In this document: piece by piece, positions 52,085-61,040 of the stretch
How the letters are laid out: the number at the start of each line of letters is the position of its first letter
Numbering within the stretch: the stretch's first letter is position 1
Source of the DNA: Acidobacteriota bacterium
GTDB lineage: Bacteria; Acidobacteriota; Blastocatellia; Pyrinomonadales; Pyrinomonadaceae
Length of the DNA stretch: 64,000 nt
Assembly (NCBI GenBank): GCA_016715115.1
Contig: JADKBM010000004.1
Span: 1,054,001 to 1,118,000, forward strand
Direction: 5' to 3'
The notes under the pieces: generated by a model
The model's database searches: none
Told to the model about the DNA's origin: nothing
The model's input: only the letters and a program-made list of their open reading frames with translations
Position numbers and translations under genes: made by a program

Positions 52085-55000
52085 ATGTCGATAAAAACAG
52101 CTTATTCCAAATTCTTCGTTCTCGCGTTCGCCGTTGTTCTGATTAGCGCCGCTTTTCTCGTTCAAGTTGTTCAGAAGTCGGCCGCGGCCGGAGTTATCTC
52201 CGGAACGGTTTACTATGATTACAATATGAACGGTGTGCGGAACACGACCGGCGCCTTTCCCAACTATGCCGTCGACGCTGGCGTCACCGGCGTGACGGTG
52301 ACGGTTTACGCATCGAACGGGGCCACTAAAACTGCGACGACCAGCGCAACCGGAACTTATAGCATCAATACCTCTGCCGCCCCAGCGCTTCCTGTGGGTC
52401 CTTATCGTGTCGAGTTCACCACTCTTCCGAGCGGTTTCTCGCCGACAATCGCCGGCTCGAGTGACTCGACCACGACGCGTTTCGTGAATGATGGCGGTTC
52501 CGCCACAGTCGACCTCGGCGTTGTCAGCGGTACCACCTACAGCGAGAACATTCCCTTCCTGATGACCCAGGTTTACAACGTCGGCCTCGGCGGTTCGGCA
52601 CATACGATCGTGAGGTTCCCTTACAACTACGCCGACGAACTGGACGGCCGGCTTAACAGCGTCGATCCGACATCCTGGACGGCCTCGCCTTCGAGAACGT
52701 CACTTCTTTCGCCGACCGGCATCGCACTTGTGGACGAAGTCGGTGCGACTTTCGGTCTGACCTGGAACAGCCGCACGAAACGCGCGTACGCTTCGACCTT
52801 TATGAAGCGCGGTGCGCGACTCGGTGACCTTTCCAGCGAATCGACCGGCGCGATCTATATGATTTCCGATCCGAACGGCGCGACACCGACGTCAAGTCTT
52901 TATGTTGACCTTAACGCCGTTTTTGGCGCGAACACCGCCGGCGCGAATACTCATCCGGTAGCTTCGACACCTGACTGGTCGGCCGACAACGCGACGATAT
53001 CGGAAGTCGGCAAGCGCGGTCTTGGCGGTTTGAGGCTTTCAGCCGACGGCGCAAATCTCTACACCGTCAATCTCGCCGACCGGCGCCTTTACGTAATCCC
53101 GACAAGCGGTACTCTCAATTCGACGACGATCACCCGATTCGACATTCCGACGACCGGACTTTCGACCGGCGGCGGGAACTGTGCCGCGGCGGACGTCCGT
53201 CCGTTCGGCGTCGGGCGAGATGCCAGCGGACAGATTTACGTCGGCGGCGTGTGCTCCGCCGAGTCCGAAGCGGCCGATACGAAACTCCACGCTTTCGTGT
53301 GGCGCTTCAACGGTTCCACGTTTACACTTGTCGCCAATCAAACATTGACTTTCACGCGTGACGCGGCGACCGGCGAGAGCGGAAACTGGCAGCGTTGGGC
53401 GAACACGACCGGTGTAATTGCGCGTCCGGCCCCGATGCTGACCGACATCGAGTTTGACGGCACGAGTATGATCCTCGGACTTCGCGACCGTTACGGCGAT
53501 CAGGTGGTTTTCCCTGATTTCTACCGCGGTTACGGCGACATTATGCGCGTCTGCCTCAACGCCGGAAATTATGTCTTTGAAACCAACGGCAGCTGCAACG
53601 GCGCCGGCGGCGCCGGCACGGGCACCAACGAAGGGCCCGGCGGCGGCGAGTATTATGCCGATCTCAACGGAGACGGACGTGAAGAAGGCGGCTGGGGCGG
53701 ATTGACCCAGGTACCTGGATACAACCACGTTGTGACGACGTTCTACGATCCGGTCGCGTTTAACTCAGCCGGAACGCGCGTAACCAACTACTACACGGGC
53801 GGCGTCCAACGTTATTCGAACTCTACCGGTCAGTTGCTCGGCGCGTATGACGTTTATCTTGATGCCGATCTCAACAACTTCGGCAAAGTCAACGGTGGCG
53901 GTGATTCCGAAGTGCTCAGCAACGCCGCCCCGCTCCAGATCGGAAACCGAGTCTGGAACGATACAGACTCTGACGGCGTTCAGGATCCCAACGAAACCGG
54001 CATTCAAAATGTTGTTGTACAGCTTTGGGAAGATACGGATGGTAACAATACCGTCGACACTCAGGTCGGCACCGCGACGACGACGGCGAGCGGCATTTAC
54101 CTTTTCGGCGGCCCTAACAACGACAATATGGCCGCGACGACGTGCAGCGCCGCCGGCTCACTCAATCTCAGTGTTTCGGGTTCCTCCGATGACGCCGAAC
54201 AGAATGCCGGAACGAATTCGGTCAGTATCACTGGCAACGACTTGGAGTTGACCGCTGACGGCGCGACGCAGCAGATCGTCGGTGTCCGATTCAACGGGGT
54301 CGGCATTCCGCAAGGCTCGACGATCACGAGCGCCACGCTTGAATTCGCGCCGCGCTTGGGCGGCGGCGTAACCGGAGCCGGAAACCCGACATTCTCGATC
54401 AGAGGCGAAAACTCAGACAGCGCGGCGACTTTCACCACTACGTCGAATGACGTCGGCAGCCGCTCGTTGACGACCGCTTCCGTAAGCTGGAATCCCTCGG
54501 CGACTTGGCTTGTCGGAACGCCGGTTCAATCACCAAGTATCACAAGCGTCGTGCAGGAAGTCGTCAATCGCGCCGGATGGGCGAGCGGAAACTCGATGGC
54601 GTTCGTGATGAGCGGCGCGGCGGCGAATAACTATCGACGCGCTGAATCGTTCGATGGAGTCGCATCAAGCGCACCGCGACTGCAGATTCAGTACTCAAAC
54701 TGCAAACGAAGCGTTGTTCCCAATCGCCGGTACGAAGTTCGTGTCGTCTCTTCGAATTTCTCAAGCGGACAGCCGCTTTTCGGCCGAACGCTTTCGCCGA
54801 CCGATAGCGACGGGTCGGCAAACGGCGACAGCCGCGATTCGGACGGCAGCCTCTCTGGTGGAGGTTCGGCTGTTTCGCTGCTCACCGGAAACATCGGTCA
54901 GAACAATCACACGTACGATTTCGGTTTCTATCTTGCGCCGACGGCGGCCAACGTCTCGCTCGAAGGTCGAGTCGCGACCTCCGACGGACGCGGAATCAAG

Positions 55001-55210
55001 AATGCTTACGTGTTCCTGACGGAAGAAAATGGCACGACCCATCGCGCCATCACCGGAGCTTTCGGATACTACCGATTCGACGAGGTTCCGGCCGGCCAGT
55101 CAGTTGTTGTCAGTGTTAGTTCGAAGCGTTTCGTCTTCAAGCAGGATTCTCAGGTCATTGGCCTTGAGGACAACGCGACCAACATTGATTTCTACGGTGA
55201 TCCTCGCTAG
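52085..55210 (+). CDS. Giant exported SdrD_B-like protein with shared C-terminal module
   Basis: 1041 residues. Signal peptide FFVLAFAVVLISAAFLV. SdrD_B-like domain near 45-140 (ISGTVYYDYNMNGVRN), a propeller-like central region, a second SdrD_B-like domain near 620 (IGNRVWNDTDSDGVQDPNE), with a beta-sandwich insert (ITGNDLELTADGATQQIVGV ... AFVMSGAA) and the carboxypeptidase-regulatory-like C-terminus from about 956 (LEGRVATSDGRGIKNAYVFL ... GYYRFDEV ... KRFVF) that matches the last 86 residues of the protein at 1177. No LPxTG. Followed by a terminator, so monocistronic. Confidence 0.85.
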   Translation: MSIKTAYSKFFVLAFAVVLISAAFLVQVVQKSAAAGVISGTVYYDYNMNGVRNTTGAFPNYAVDAGVTGVTVTVYASNGATKTATTSATGTYSINTSAAPALPVGPYRVEFTTLPSGFSPTIAGSSDSTTTRFVNDGGSATVDLGVVSGTTYSENIPFLMTQVYNVGLGGSAHTIVRFPYNYADELDGRLNSVDPTSWTASPSRTSLLSPTGIALVDEVGATFGLTWNSRTKRAYASTFMKRGARLGDLSSESTGAIYMISDPNGATPTSSLYVDLNAVFGANTAGANTHPVASTPDWSADNATISEVGKRGLGGLRLSADGANLYTVNLADRRLYVIPTSGTLNSTTITRFDIPTTGLSTGGGNCAAADVRPFGVGRDASGQIYVGGVCSAESEAADTKLHAFVWRFNGSTFTLVANQTLTFTRDAATGESGNWQRWANTTGVIARPAPMLTDIEFDGTSMILGLRDRYGDQVVFPDFYRGYGDIMRVCLNAGNYVFETNGSCNGAGGAGTGTNEGPGGGEYYADLNGDGREEGGWGGLTQVPGYNHVVTTFYDPVAFNSAGTRVTNYYTGGVQRYSNSTGQLLGAYDVYLDADLNNFGKVNGGGDSEVLSNAAPLQIGNRVWNDTDSDGVQDPNETGIQNVVVQLWEDTDGNNTVDTQVGTATTTASGIYLFGGPNNDNMAATTCSAAGSLNLSVSGSSDDAEQNAGTNSVSITGNDLELTADGATQQIVGVRFNGVGIPQGSTITSATLEFAPRLGGGVTGAGNPTFSIRGENSDSAATFTTTSNDVGSRSLTTASVSWNPSATWLVGTPVQSPSITSVVQEVVNRAGWASGNSMAFVMSGAAANNYRRAESFDGVASSAPRLQIQYSNCKRSVVPNRRYEVRVVSSNFSSGQPLFGRTLSPTDSDGSANGDSRDSDGSLSGGGSAVSLLTGNIGQNNHTYDFGFYLAPTAANVSLEGRVATSDGRGIKNAYVFLTEENGTTHRAITGAFGYYRFDEVPAGQSVVVSVSSKRFVFKQDSQVIGLEDNATNIDFYGDPR

Positions 55211-55234
55211 ACGATCTCCAAAACCTAAACACTC

Positions 55235-55265
55235 GGAACGGTCTTTACGGCCGTTCCTTTTTTTT
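55235..55265 (+). terminator. Rho-independent terminator
   Basis: Stem GGAACGG with CCGTTCC (extended by a C-G and T-G pair), followed by eight T. Confidence 0.85.
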
Positions 55266-55348
55266 GACGGTTGTCGTCTAACAAGAAAGTCCGATCTCCT
55301 TTTGAATCGTCTGAGTCCCGGTTGTTATGATGAGACGGTTTCTCGACA

Positions 55349-55903
55349 ATGATTATCGAATTGATCATCTTTACGGTCGTCTTGAGCATCGACTCGTTCT
55401 CCGCCGCGCTCGCGCTTGGTTTCCGCCATTTCAGCCGCAGGCGGGCATTCCTTTTCGCCTGCAGTTCCGGCTTCGGGGAAGGTGCGGCGGCGGCGATCGG
55501 CTTTCTTCTCGGGAGCCTCGCCCAGAACTTCATCGCTCAATACGATCATTGGGTCGCCTTCTCGCTGCTTTCCGCTGTCGGCGCGCATATGTGTTACGCA
55601 GCCTACAGGGAAATTCGATCCCCAGCCGAGGAAACGGCGGAAGAGCCGAAAAAGCACAGCATTTTGAAGATCATCTTCGTTTCGAGCGTTACGAGCATTG
55701 ACGCGCTGGGAGTCGGGGTTTCTTTGGGACTGGTCGATAAGCCGATCTTTCTCTACTCGACTCTGATCGGCGTCGGTGCGTTCTTCGCGACGTATCTTGG
55801 GCTATTTCTGGCAAAGAGAATCTCGAGCCGATTCGGCGGGAAGATCGAATTTGCCGGCGGTGTCGTTCTGATTCTGCTGGGGATCAAGATGCTTACGATC
55901 TGA
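55349..55903 (+). CDS. mntP: MntP-like manganese efflux protein
   Basis: 184 residues. Six predicted membrane helices with the paired family motifs SIDSFSAALALGF near the N-terminus and TSIDALGVGVSLG in the middle; these two Asp hold the Mn(II) path. Exports Mn from the cytoplasm in E. coli. Ends convergently with the gene at 55939. No yybP-ykoY riboswitch-like structure was recognised upstream. Confidence 0.85.
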   Translation: MIIELIIFTVVLSIDSFSAALALGFRHFSRRRAFLFACSSGFGEGAAAAIGFLLGSLAQNFIAQYDHWVAFSLLSAVGAHMCYAAYREIRSPAEETAEEPKKHSILKIIFVSSVTSIDALGVGVSLGLVDKPIFLYSTLIGVGAFFATYLGLFLAKRISSRFGGKIEFAGGVVLILLGIKMLTI

Positions 55904-55938
55904 GTTCCCAAATCGTGACTCGCCACTAGCGAGAGCGA

Positions 55939-56814
55939 TCAAACTCCCAAGAGTTTTTTCAACGGTGAGTCAATTCCGTACTTCTGATAATAGGTCTTTC
56001 TTTGACTCGACAGAGCGAGAATTTGCCGGCTTGCAAAACGGTTGACTTCTTCGTACTTTGGATGCGCACCAAGCTTGTCAAGAATTCTTTTTAGCGCTTC
56101 GAGAACTCCAACGACAAAGATCTTCGGGGACGGCAAATCGGGAACCGTAACTTTTCCCTGACCGTATTCGAGCGACATCAAAAACGGATAATCGGTGCAG
56201 ATTTCCATACAGGCCTTATGATAGGCGCTGGGAAAATTCAATTTCGCCATCGACAGAGCACGATCGGCCGTTCCGAGCAATTCGCCGACCAGTCCCAACA
56301 GAACCTTTGTCTCTTCGGCCGAAAGCGCCTTCGGCTTTGCTTTGGCTTCAACTCTGTTCGTGAACTCAAACGGCAAATTCGGTAACGCCGGTTTCGCGGT
56401 TGCGGTCTCTTCGATCCTTACTTGAACCGGGTTTCCGTTCGAAAACACCTCGGTTGCCGCCTGAGCAACTGCGGCCGCAACTTTCGGACGGGCAATTTCG
56501 GATTTCATTTGAACCTGCTCGACAACCACTTCCGTTTCGGCCAATGTCTGATACACGTTAATGATTCCGCCAGGTTCGCGTGAACGGATAAGTATCCGCT
56601 GCAATGCTTCGTCGCCTTCGGCTATCCTGCCGGCGATCTGATCATACTCGCGGACACGCATTTGATTTTCCGAAGAGACATAAATGTCGGCCTCATAACC
56701 GCTCAATTCGATGCGCACACGTCCGGCAAACTGCCTCCGGCGCAAATAACGGATGAGCGCAGGCAAATTGACAAAAGAAGTATCCAGGTTTTCGTGTATC
56801 GGGCGGCTTTTCAT
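55939..56814 (-). CDS. Conserved protein of unknown function, possible DUF4388-like N-terminus
   Basis: About 291 residues, cytosolic. The first 90 residues (VNLPALIRYLRRRQFAGRVRIEL ... EADIYVSSENQMRVREYDQ) resemble the PATAN/DUF4388 pattern. A charged linker follows, then a helical C-terminal domain with LLGLVGELLGTADRALSMAK. A TTG at 56823 extends it by three residues. Convergent with mntP. Function unknown. Confidence 0.7.
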   Translation of the reverse strand: MKSRPIHENLDTSFVNLPALIRYLRRRQFAGRVRIELSGYEADIYVSSENQMRVREYDQIAGRIAEGDEALQRILIRSREPGGIINVYQTLAETEVVVEQVQMKSEIARPKVAAAVAQAATEVFSNGNPVQVRIEETATAKPALPNLPFEFTNRVEAKAKPKALSAEETKVLLGLVGELLGTADRALSMAKLNFPSAYHKACMEICTDYPFLMSLEYGQGKVTVPDLPSPKIFVVGVLEALKRILDKLGAHPKYEEVNRFASRQILALSSQRKTYYQKYGIDSPLKKLLGV

Positions 56815-56968
56815 TTCGGTCAACGTACAAGATCTTCGGATTCAAACCAGGAAGTACTGGTGCCGGAATTAAAAAATACTAATAACAACTGGTTTCCATT
56901 GCAACTTTGGTAGATTTCGTTCAAAATTCGCAAAGTTTCACTCCAAATCAAACCTGAACCGGAAAAAT

Positions 56969-58978
56969 ATGAATCTTTTTCGAACAAAATCTATTACTCA
57001 GATTCAATCTGACGCGGCAGCCGGACTAGCCGACCACGGTCACGACGGCGGCGGACTTAGGCGAACACTCGGACAATTCGATCTGACAATGATGGGAATC
57101 GCCGCGATCATCGGCGCCGGCATTTTTGCGATGGTCGGAAAAGCATCGTTCGACGGTGGACCCGCAGTTATCTTTCTGTTCGGTTTCACTGCGGTCGCCT
57201 GCGCCTTTTCGGCGCTCTGTTACGCCGAGTTCGCGTCACGGATTCCGGTCGCCGGTTCGGCTTACACTTATTCCTACGCGAGTTTGGGTGAACTGATTGC
57301 CTGGATCATCGGGTGGGATCTGATCGTCGAATACGCGATCGGGAACATCGCCGTGGCGATCTCGTGGAGCGACTATTTCACCGGTTTGATGAAAGGCTAC
57401 GGACTCAACATTCCCGAACACTTCACGATGGACTTCCTGACGGCCAAACGAGGTTTTGCGGCCGTCAACGACGCTGTCGCGGGCGGTGCGACCGTTGACG
57501 CGCTCAAGGCGGCGTGCGATGCGAAGGACGCCCTCATAAGTTGCAACCAGTTCGACGCTTACAGCGCTTGGGCGAACGCGCCGCGGCTCGGCGACATTCA
57601 CGTCGTTATGGATCTGCCGGCCTTGCTGATCACTTTCTCGATCACGACCTTGGTGTTCATCGGTATCCGCGAATCGAAATGGGCCGGAAACGCGATGACG
57701 ATCCTCAAGATCGGAATCATCTTGATGGTCATTTTTCTCGGACTCTTTTACGTCAATCCGGCGAACTGGTCGCCGTTTGCGCCGAACGGATTCACCGGTG
57801 TAATGAAGGGAGTTTCGGCGGTCTTCTTTGCGTACATCGGTTTCGACGCTCTCTCGACGACGGCCGAAGAATGCAAGGATCCGCATCGCGACCTGCCGCG
57901 GGCGATGATGTACTCGCTGATCATCTGCACGATACTTTACTGTACCCTGGCACTGGTGCTGACGGGAATGGTCACCTACACGAAGCTCAATGTCGGCGAT
58001 CCGCTGGCGTTCGTTTTCGGCATCGAGGGCGCGAACATTCAGTGGGTTGCCGGAATCATCGCGATCAGCGCGGTGATCGCGCTCGCGACCGTGTTTCTCG
58101 TGTTTCAGATCGGCCAGCCGCGCTTGTGGATGGCGATGAGCCGCGACGGCCTTTTGCCGAAGAAGTTTTCGTCGATCCATCCAAAGTTCAAAACGCCCTG
58201 GTTCGCGACGATCATTACCGGTTTCGTCGTCGCTATCCCTGCGTTGTTTATGAATCTCACGGAAGTTACGGACCTCGCCAGCATCGGAACCTTGTTCGCA
58301 TTCGTTGTCGTATGTGCCGGCGTTCTCTTCAAGGACGAGGAGTTCGGCCGCGAGAATCGCTATGTTCCATACATCAACGGGCAGTTCATCATTCCCGGAC
58401 TCGTTTTATTGGCCGCGGCGCTCCTTTATTTTCTGAATCCGGACGCTATCTCGAACTTCGTCAAGATCGTGCCGGCCGAAGGTGAAAGCAGCTGGACGGC
58501 ATTTACACACAAGATCCCGATGATGGTATTCGTCATCCTTTGCATCGTGATGTCGATATTCTCGGTTTTGCGCAAATTGACGTTGATCCCGGTTCTCGGA
58601 CTCCTTCTCTGCGCGTATCTGATGACCGAACTCGGCGTTACGAACTGGATGCGGTTCGCCGTCTGGCTGCTGATCGGACTCTCGATCTATTTCGGTTACG
58701 GTTACGTCCACAGCAACCTTGCGATCGAGGAGGGCCGGGCACGGAAACTGAACTCGAATCTGATGATCGCGTCGCTTGGATTTATCGTTTCAGCACTCGG
58801 TCTTGCAGTATCGGCCTTCACGTTCGTCGCCGACCTGATCATCTGGGCCTTTCCGACATTGACCCGCGAATCGATCCTCACCTTCGAGGTCGGGATGTTC
58901 ATCGTCGGATTCATCGTCGGACTCGGAGGCGTCTTTATGGAAAACGCGACCGCGAGAAAGAAAGCCGAAGGAAACTGA
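56969..58978 (+). CDS. APC family amino-acid permease (CAT type)
   Basis: 669 residues, 12 to 14 membrane helices. APC signature MMGIAAIIGAGIFAMVGKASFDGGPAVIF, the CAT-type core SVMSxxRDGLLPK-like MAMSRDGLLPKKFSSIHPKFKTP, and GFDALSTTAEECKDPHRDLP. A poorly conserved loop of about 70 residues (near 135-200, RGFAAVNDAVAGG...) is inserted between helices 4 and 5. Probably imports basic or neutral amino acids with protons; the substrate is unknown. Confidence 0.92.
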   Translation: MNLFRTKSITQIQSDAAAGLADHGHDGGGLRRTLGQFDLTMMGIAAIIGAGIFAMVGKASFDGGPAVIFLFGFTAVACAFSALCYAEFASRIPVAGSAYTYSYASLGELIAWIIGWDLIVEYAIGNIAVAISWSDYFTGLMKGYGLNIPEHFTMDFLTAKRGFAAVNDAVAGGATVDALKAACDAKDALISCNQFDAYSAWANAPRLGDIHVVMDLPALLITFSITTLVFIGIRESKWAGNAMTILKIGIILMVIFLGLFYVNPANWSPFAPNGFTGVMKGVSAVFFAYIGFDALSTTAEECKDPHRDLPRAMMYSLIICTILYCTLALVLTGMVTYTKLNVGDPLAFVFGIEGANIQWVAGIIAISAVIALATVFLVFQIGQPRLWMAMSRDGLLPKKFSSIHPKFKTPWFATIITGFVVAIPALFMNLTEVTDLASIGTLFAFVVVCAGVLFKDEEFGRENRYVPYINGQFIIPGLVLLAAALLYFLNPDAISNFVKIVPAEGESSWTAFTHKIPMMVFVILCIVMSIFSVLRKLTLIPVLGLLLCAYLMTELGVTNWMRFAVWLLIGLSIYFGYGYVHSNLAIEEGRARKLNSNLMIASLGFIVSALGLAVSAFTFVADLIIWAFPTLTRESILTFEVGMFIVGFIVGLGGVFMENATARKKAEGN

Positions 58979-58997
58979 TCGCACCTTCAGCGTTGCG

Positions 58998-59029
58998 AAG
59001 GGATGAAGGGCTCCAGTCCTTCATCCCTT
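58998..59029 (+). terminator. Terminator-like hairpin after the permease
   Basis: AAGGGATGAAGG pairs perfectly over 12 bp with CCTTCATCCCTT around an eight-base loop; CTTGTTTC follows. In the rest of the 433-base gap (59030-59411) nothing else was seen. Confidence 0.65.
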
Positions 59030-59411
59030 CTTGTTTCGGAAACAGTTTCAACCCGAAGACCCGGTCGCCATCCAATCCGACTGATGCCGAACGGTGCGAT
59101 CGTCTTTTTTTCCACGGATCAACATTGATAATTCCGTTGTTCACAATGTGATGATATTTCGAGTTCAGACTAATCCTTCTCATCCGGCTAATCTGTGTCC
59201 GTCTTTGAAAAAAAGACGTCCGATTGAAAGGTTAACGGGTATTTTGGGATAAACTCATTTGCACCAAACATTTAAGTTGCGTTTCGGGAGTTCGCCCCCG
59301 ATAAATCGGATTTACAAAACTTTACGAAGAAAACTATTAACCAAACTCGCCGAAATTGCGTCTTATAGTGTGAGCCATTCTGAATTTTTAACTGTTAAGG
59401 AGCATTTTGTG

Positions 59412-59966
59412 ATGAGAAAGTTTTTGTTTTTGACGGCGATCCTATGCGTTGCCGCGTTTTCGGCAGCAGCGCAGAAGACGACGGATTTTTCCGGAACCTG
59501 GACGCTCGATGTCAGCAAGTCCAAACTCGACGAACGCGCGCGCATCGAATCGATGACGATGACCGTTACGCAAACCGATAAGGATATCAAGATCGAATCG
59601 GCGACGAAGCGCCTTCCGCCTCCGGCAGACGCTTCCGGCGGAGGACGCGGCGGAATGGGACAAGGGCGCGGCGGCTTCGGCGGCGGCGACGGCGTTTTCA
59701 CATACACGCTTGACGGCAAGGAGTCGCAGATCTCGCAGGAAGGTCCGATGGGCGCGATTCCGGTAACGCTCAAAGGGAAGTTTGAAGAATCCAAGCTGAA
59801 ACTTAGTCAGTCGCGAACCTTCAGTACGCAGATGGGCGAGATCACGATGACGACGAAAGATACGTGGACATTGTCGGACGACGGAAAGACGCTGACCGTG
59901 AACCGTGAGTCGGAATCGCCGCGCGGCACGAACTCTTCGGAAATGGTGTTCACGAAGAAGCCGTAA
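59412..59966 (+). CDS. Small exported glycine-rich protein
   Basis: About 184 residues. AAGGAG lies nine bases before ATG 59412; the longer frame from 59259 lacks this and is not preferred. Signal peptide FLFLTAILCVAAFSAAAQ. The mature protein has beta-strands (DFSGTWTLDVSKSKLDE ... VTQTDKDIKIES) with a central glycine/arginine-rich stretch (GGGRGGMGQGRGGFGGGDG) as linker, and ends TKKP. Recalls lipocalin-like DUF-type proteins; function unknown. Confidence 0.78.
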   Translation: MRKFLFLTAILCVAAFSAAAQKTTDFSGTWTLDVSKSKLDERARIESMTMTVTQTDKDIKIESATKRLPPPADASGGGRGGMGQGRGGFGGGDGVFTYTLDGKESQISQEGPMGAIPVTLKGKFEESKLKLSQSRTFSTQMGEITMTTKDTWTLSDDGKTLTVNRESESPRGTNSSEMVFTKKP

Positions 59967-59989
59967 CTTCAAAATTTCAGTTTTTCGTG

Positions 59990-60015
59990 AAGGGAGTCGT
60001 TCGCGGCTCCCTTTT
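59990..60015 (+). terminator. Terminator with TTCG tetraloop
   Basis: Stem AAGGGAGTCG with CGGCTCCCTT (one G-T pair), loop TTCG, then TT and more T. It separates the small exported gene from nadK. Confidence 0.75.
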
Positions 60016-60083
60016 CGTTTGCCGAACCAAACCAACTTGAAGTTTACGCTCGTTTGGTCGATTATTAGGTTGAGCTTGTCGCT

Positions 60084-60950
60084 ATGCAAAACCGCCAAAT
60101 CAACTGTGTCGGCGTGGTCGTCAAACCAAAGGACGAAGAGGCTTGGCGTACCGCCAACGAACTTTCCGTTTGGCTCAAGCACAAAGGCATCCGAACTATC
60201 GGCGAACCTCGCGCACACGAAGCATTGAGTGATATCGACAGCGTTGACTCAATGCGTTTCAAAGCTGAAGTCGATCTGATCGTCGTCCTCGGCGGTGACG
60301 GCACGATGATCTCGACCGCGCGTCTTATCGGCGATCGGGAAGTTATCGTTCTCGGAATCAATTACGGCAGCCTCGGATATCTGACGGAATTTCGCATCGA
60401 GGAGATGTTTTCGGCGCTCGACGAGATCTTCGATGGAAACTACGAGATCGACCGCCGCGTGATGCTTGACGCCGAACACTGGCGCGGCGAAGAGAAGCTG
60501 GCGTCGGGCCGCGTTCTTAACGACGTCGTAATCAACAAAGCGGTGCTTGCGCGGATCATCGAGGTCGAAGTAAATCTGAACAATCTTTTCGTTAACTCGT
60601 TTCGCGCCGACGGACTGATCGTCTCGACGCCGACCGGTTCGACTGCCTACAACTTGTCGGCCGGCGGCCCGATCGTTTATCCGACGATGGACGCGGTCGT
60701 GCTGACGCCGATCTGCCCGTTCACACTGACGAATCGGCCGATCGTGATGCCCGATTCGGCGGAGATCAAACTTGTGCTAAAGAACGACAGCGACGGCGTC
60801 GTTTTAACGCTCGACGGACAGGTCGGGTATCAAATGCAGATCGACGATTGCGTCAAGATCCGCAAGAGCGCGATGACATTCAACCTTGTCAGACCCCCCA
60901 ATCGCAATTATTTCGACGTCCTCCGGAACAAACTGAAATGGGGACGCTGA
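60084..60950 (+). CDS. nadK: NAD kinase
   Basis: 288 residues. Phosphorylates NAD to NADP. GGDGT at 70-74 with catalytic Asp, NYGSLGYLTE, NDVVINKAVLAR, and the conserved STPTGSTAYNLSAGGPI, followed by TLDGQVGYQ. Normal length. No problem in the active site. Confidence 0.97.
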   Translation: MQNRQINCVGVVVKPKDEEAWRTANELSVWLKHKGIRTIGEPRAHEALSDIDSVDSMRFKAEVDLIVVLGGDGTMISTARLIGDREVIVLGINYGSLGYLTEFRIEEMFSALDEIFDGNYEIDRRVMLDAEHWRGEEKLASGRVLNDVVINKAVLARIIEVEVNLNNLFVNSFRADGLIVSTPTGSTAYNLSAGGPIVYPTMDAVVLTPICPFTLTNRPIVMPDSAEIKLVLKNDSDGVVLTLDGQVGYQMQIDDCVKIRKSAMTFNLVRPPNRNYFDVLRNKLKWGR

Positions 60951-61040
60951 CCGATTTTGGATTTGCGATTTGCGTGATTGCGGAATGCCGATTGGAGGTT
61001 GATCCTTTTACTCAGCAACTATCTTCTTAGGAGACCTATA

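Noticed and set aside
57236..58180. 314-codon minus-strand frame
   Set aside because: Opposite the permease; product rich in R, D, H with no membrane or domain pattern.
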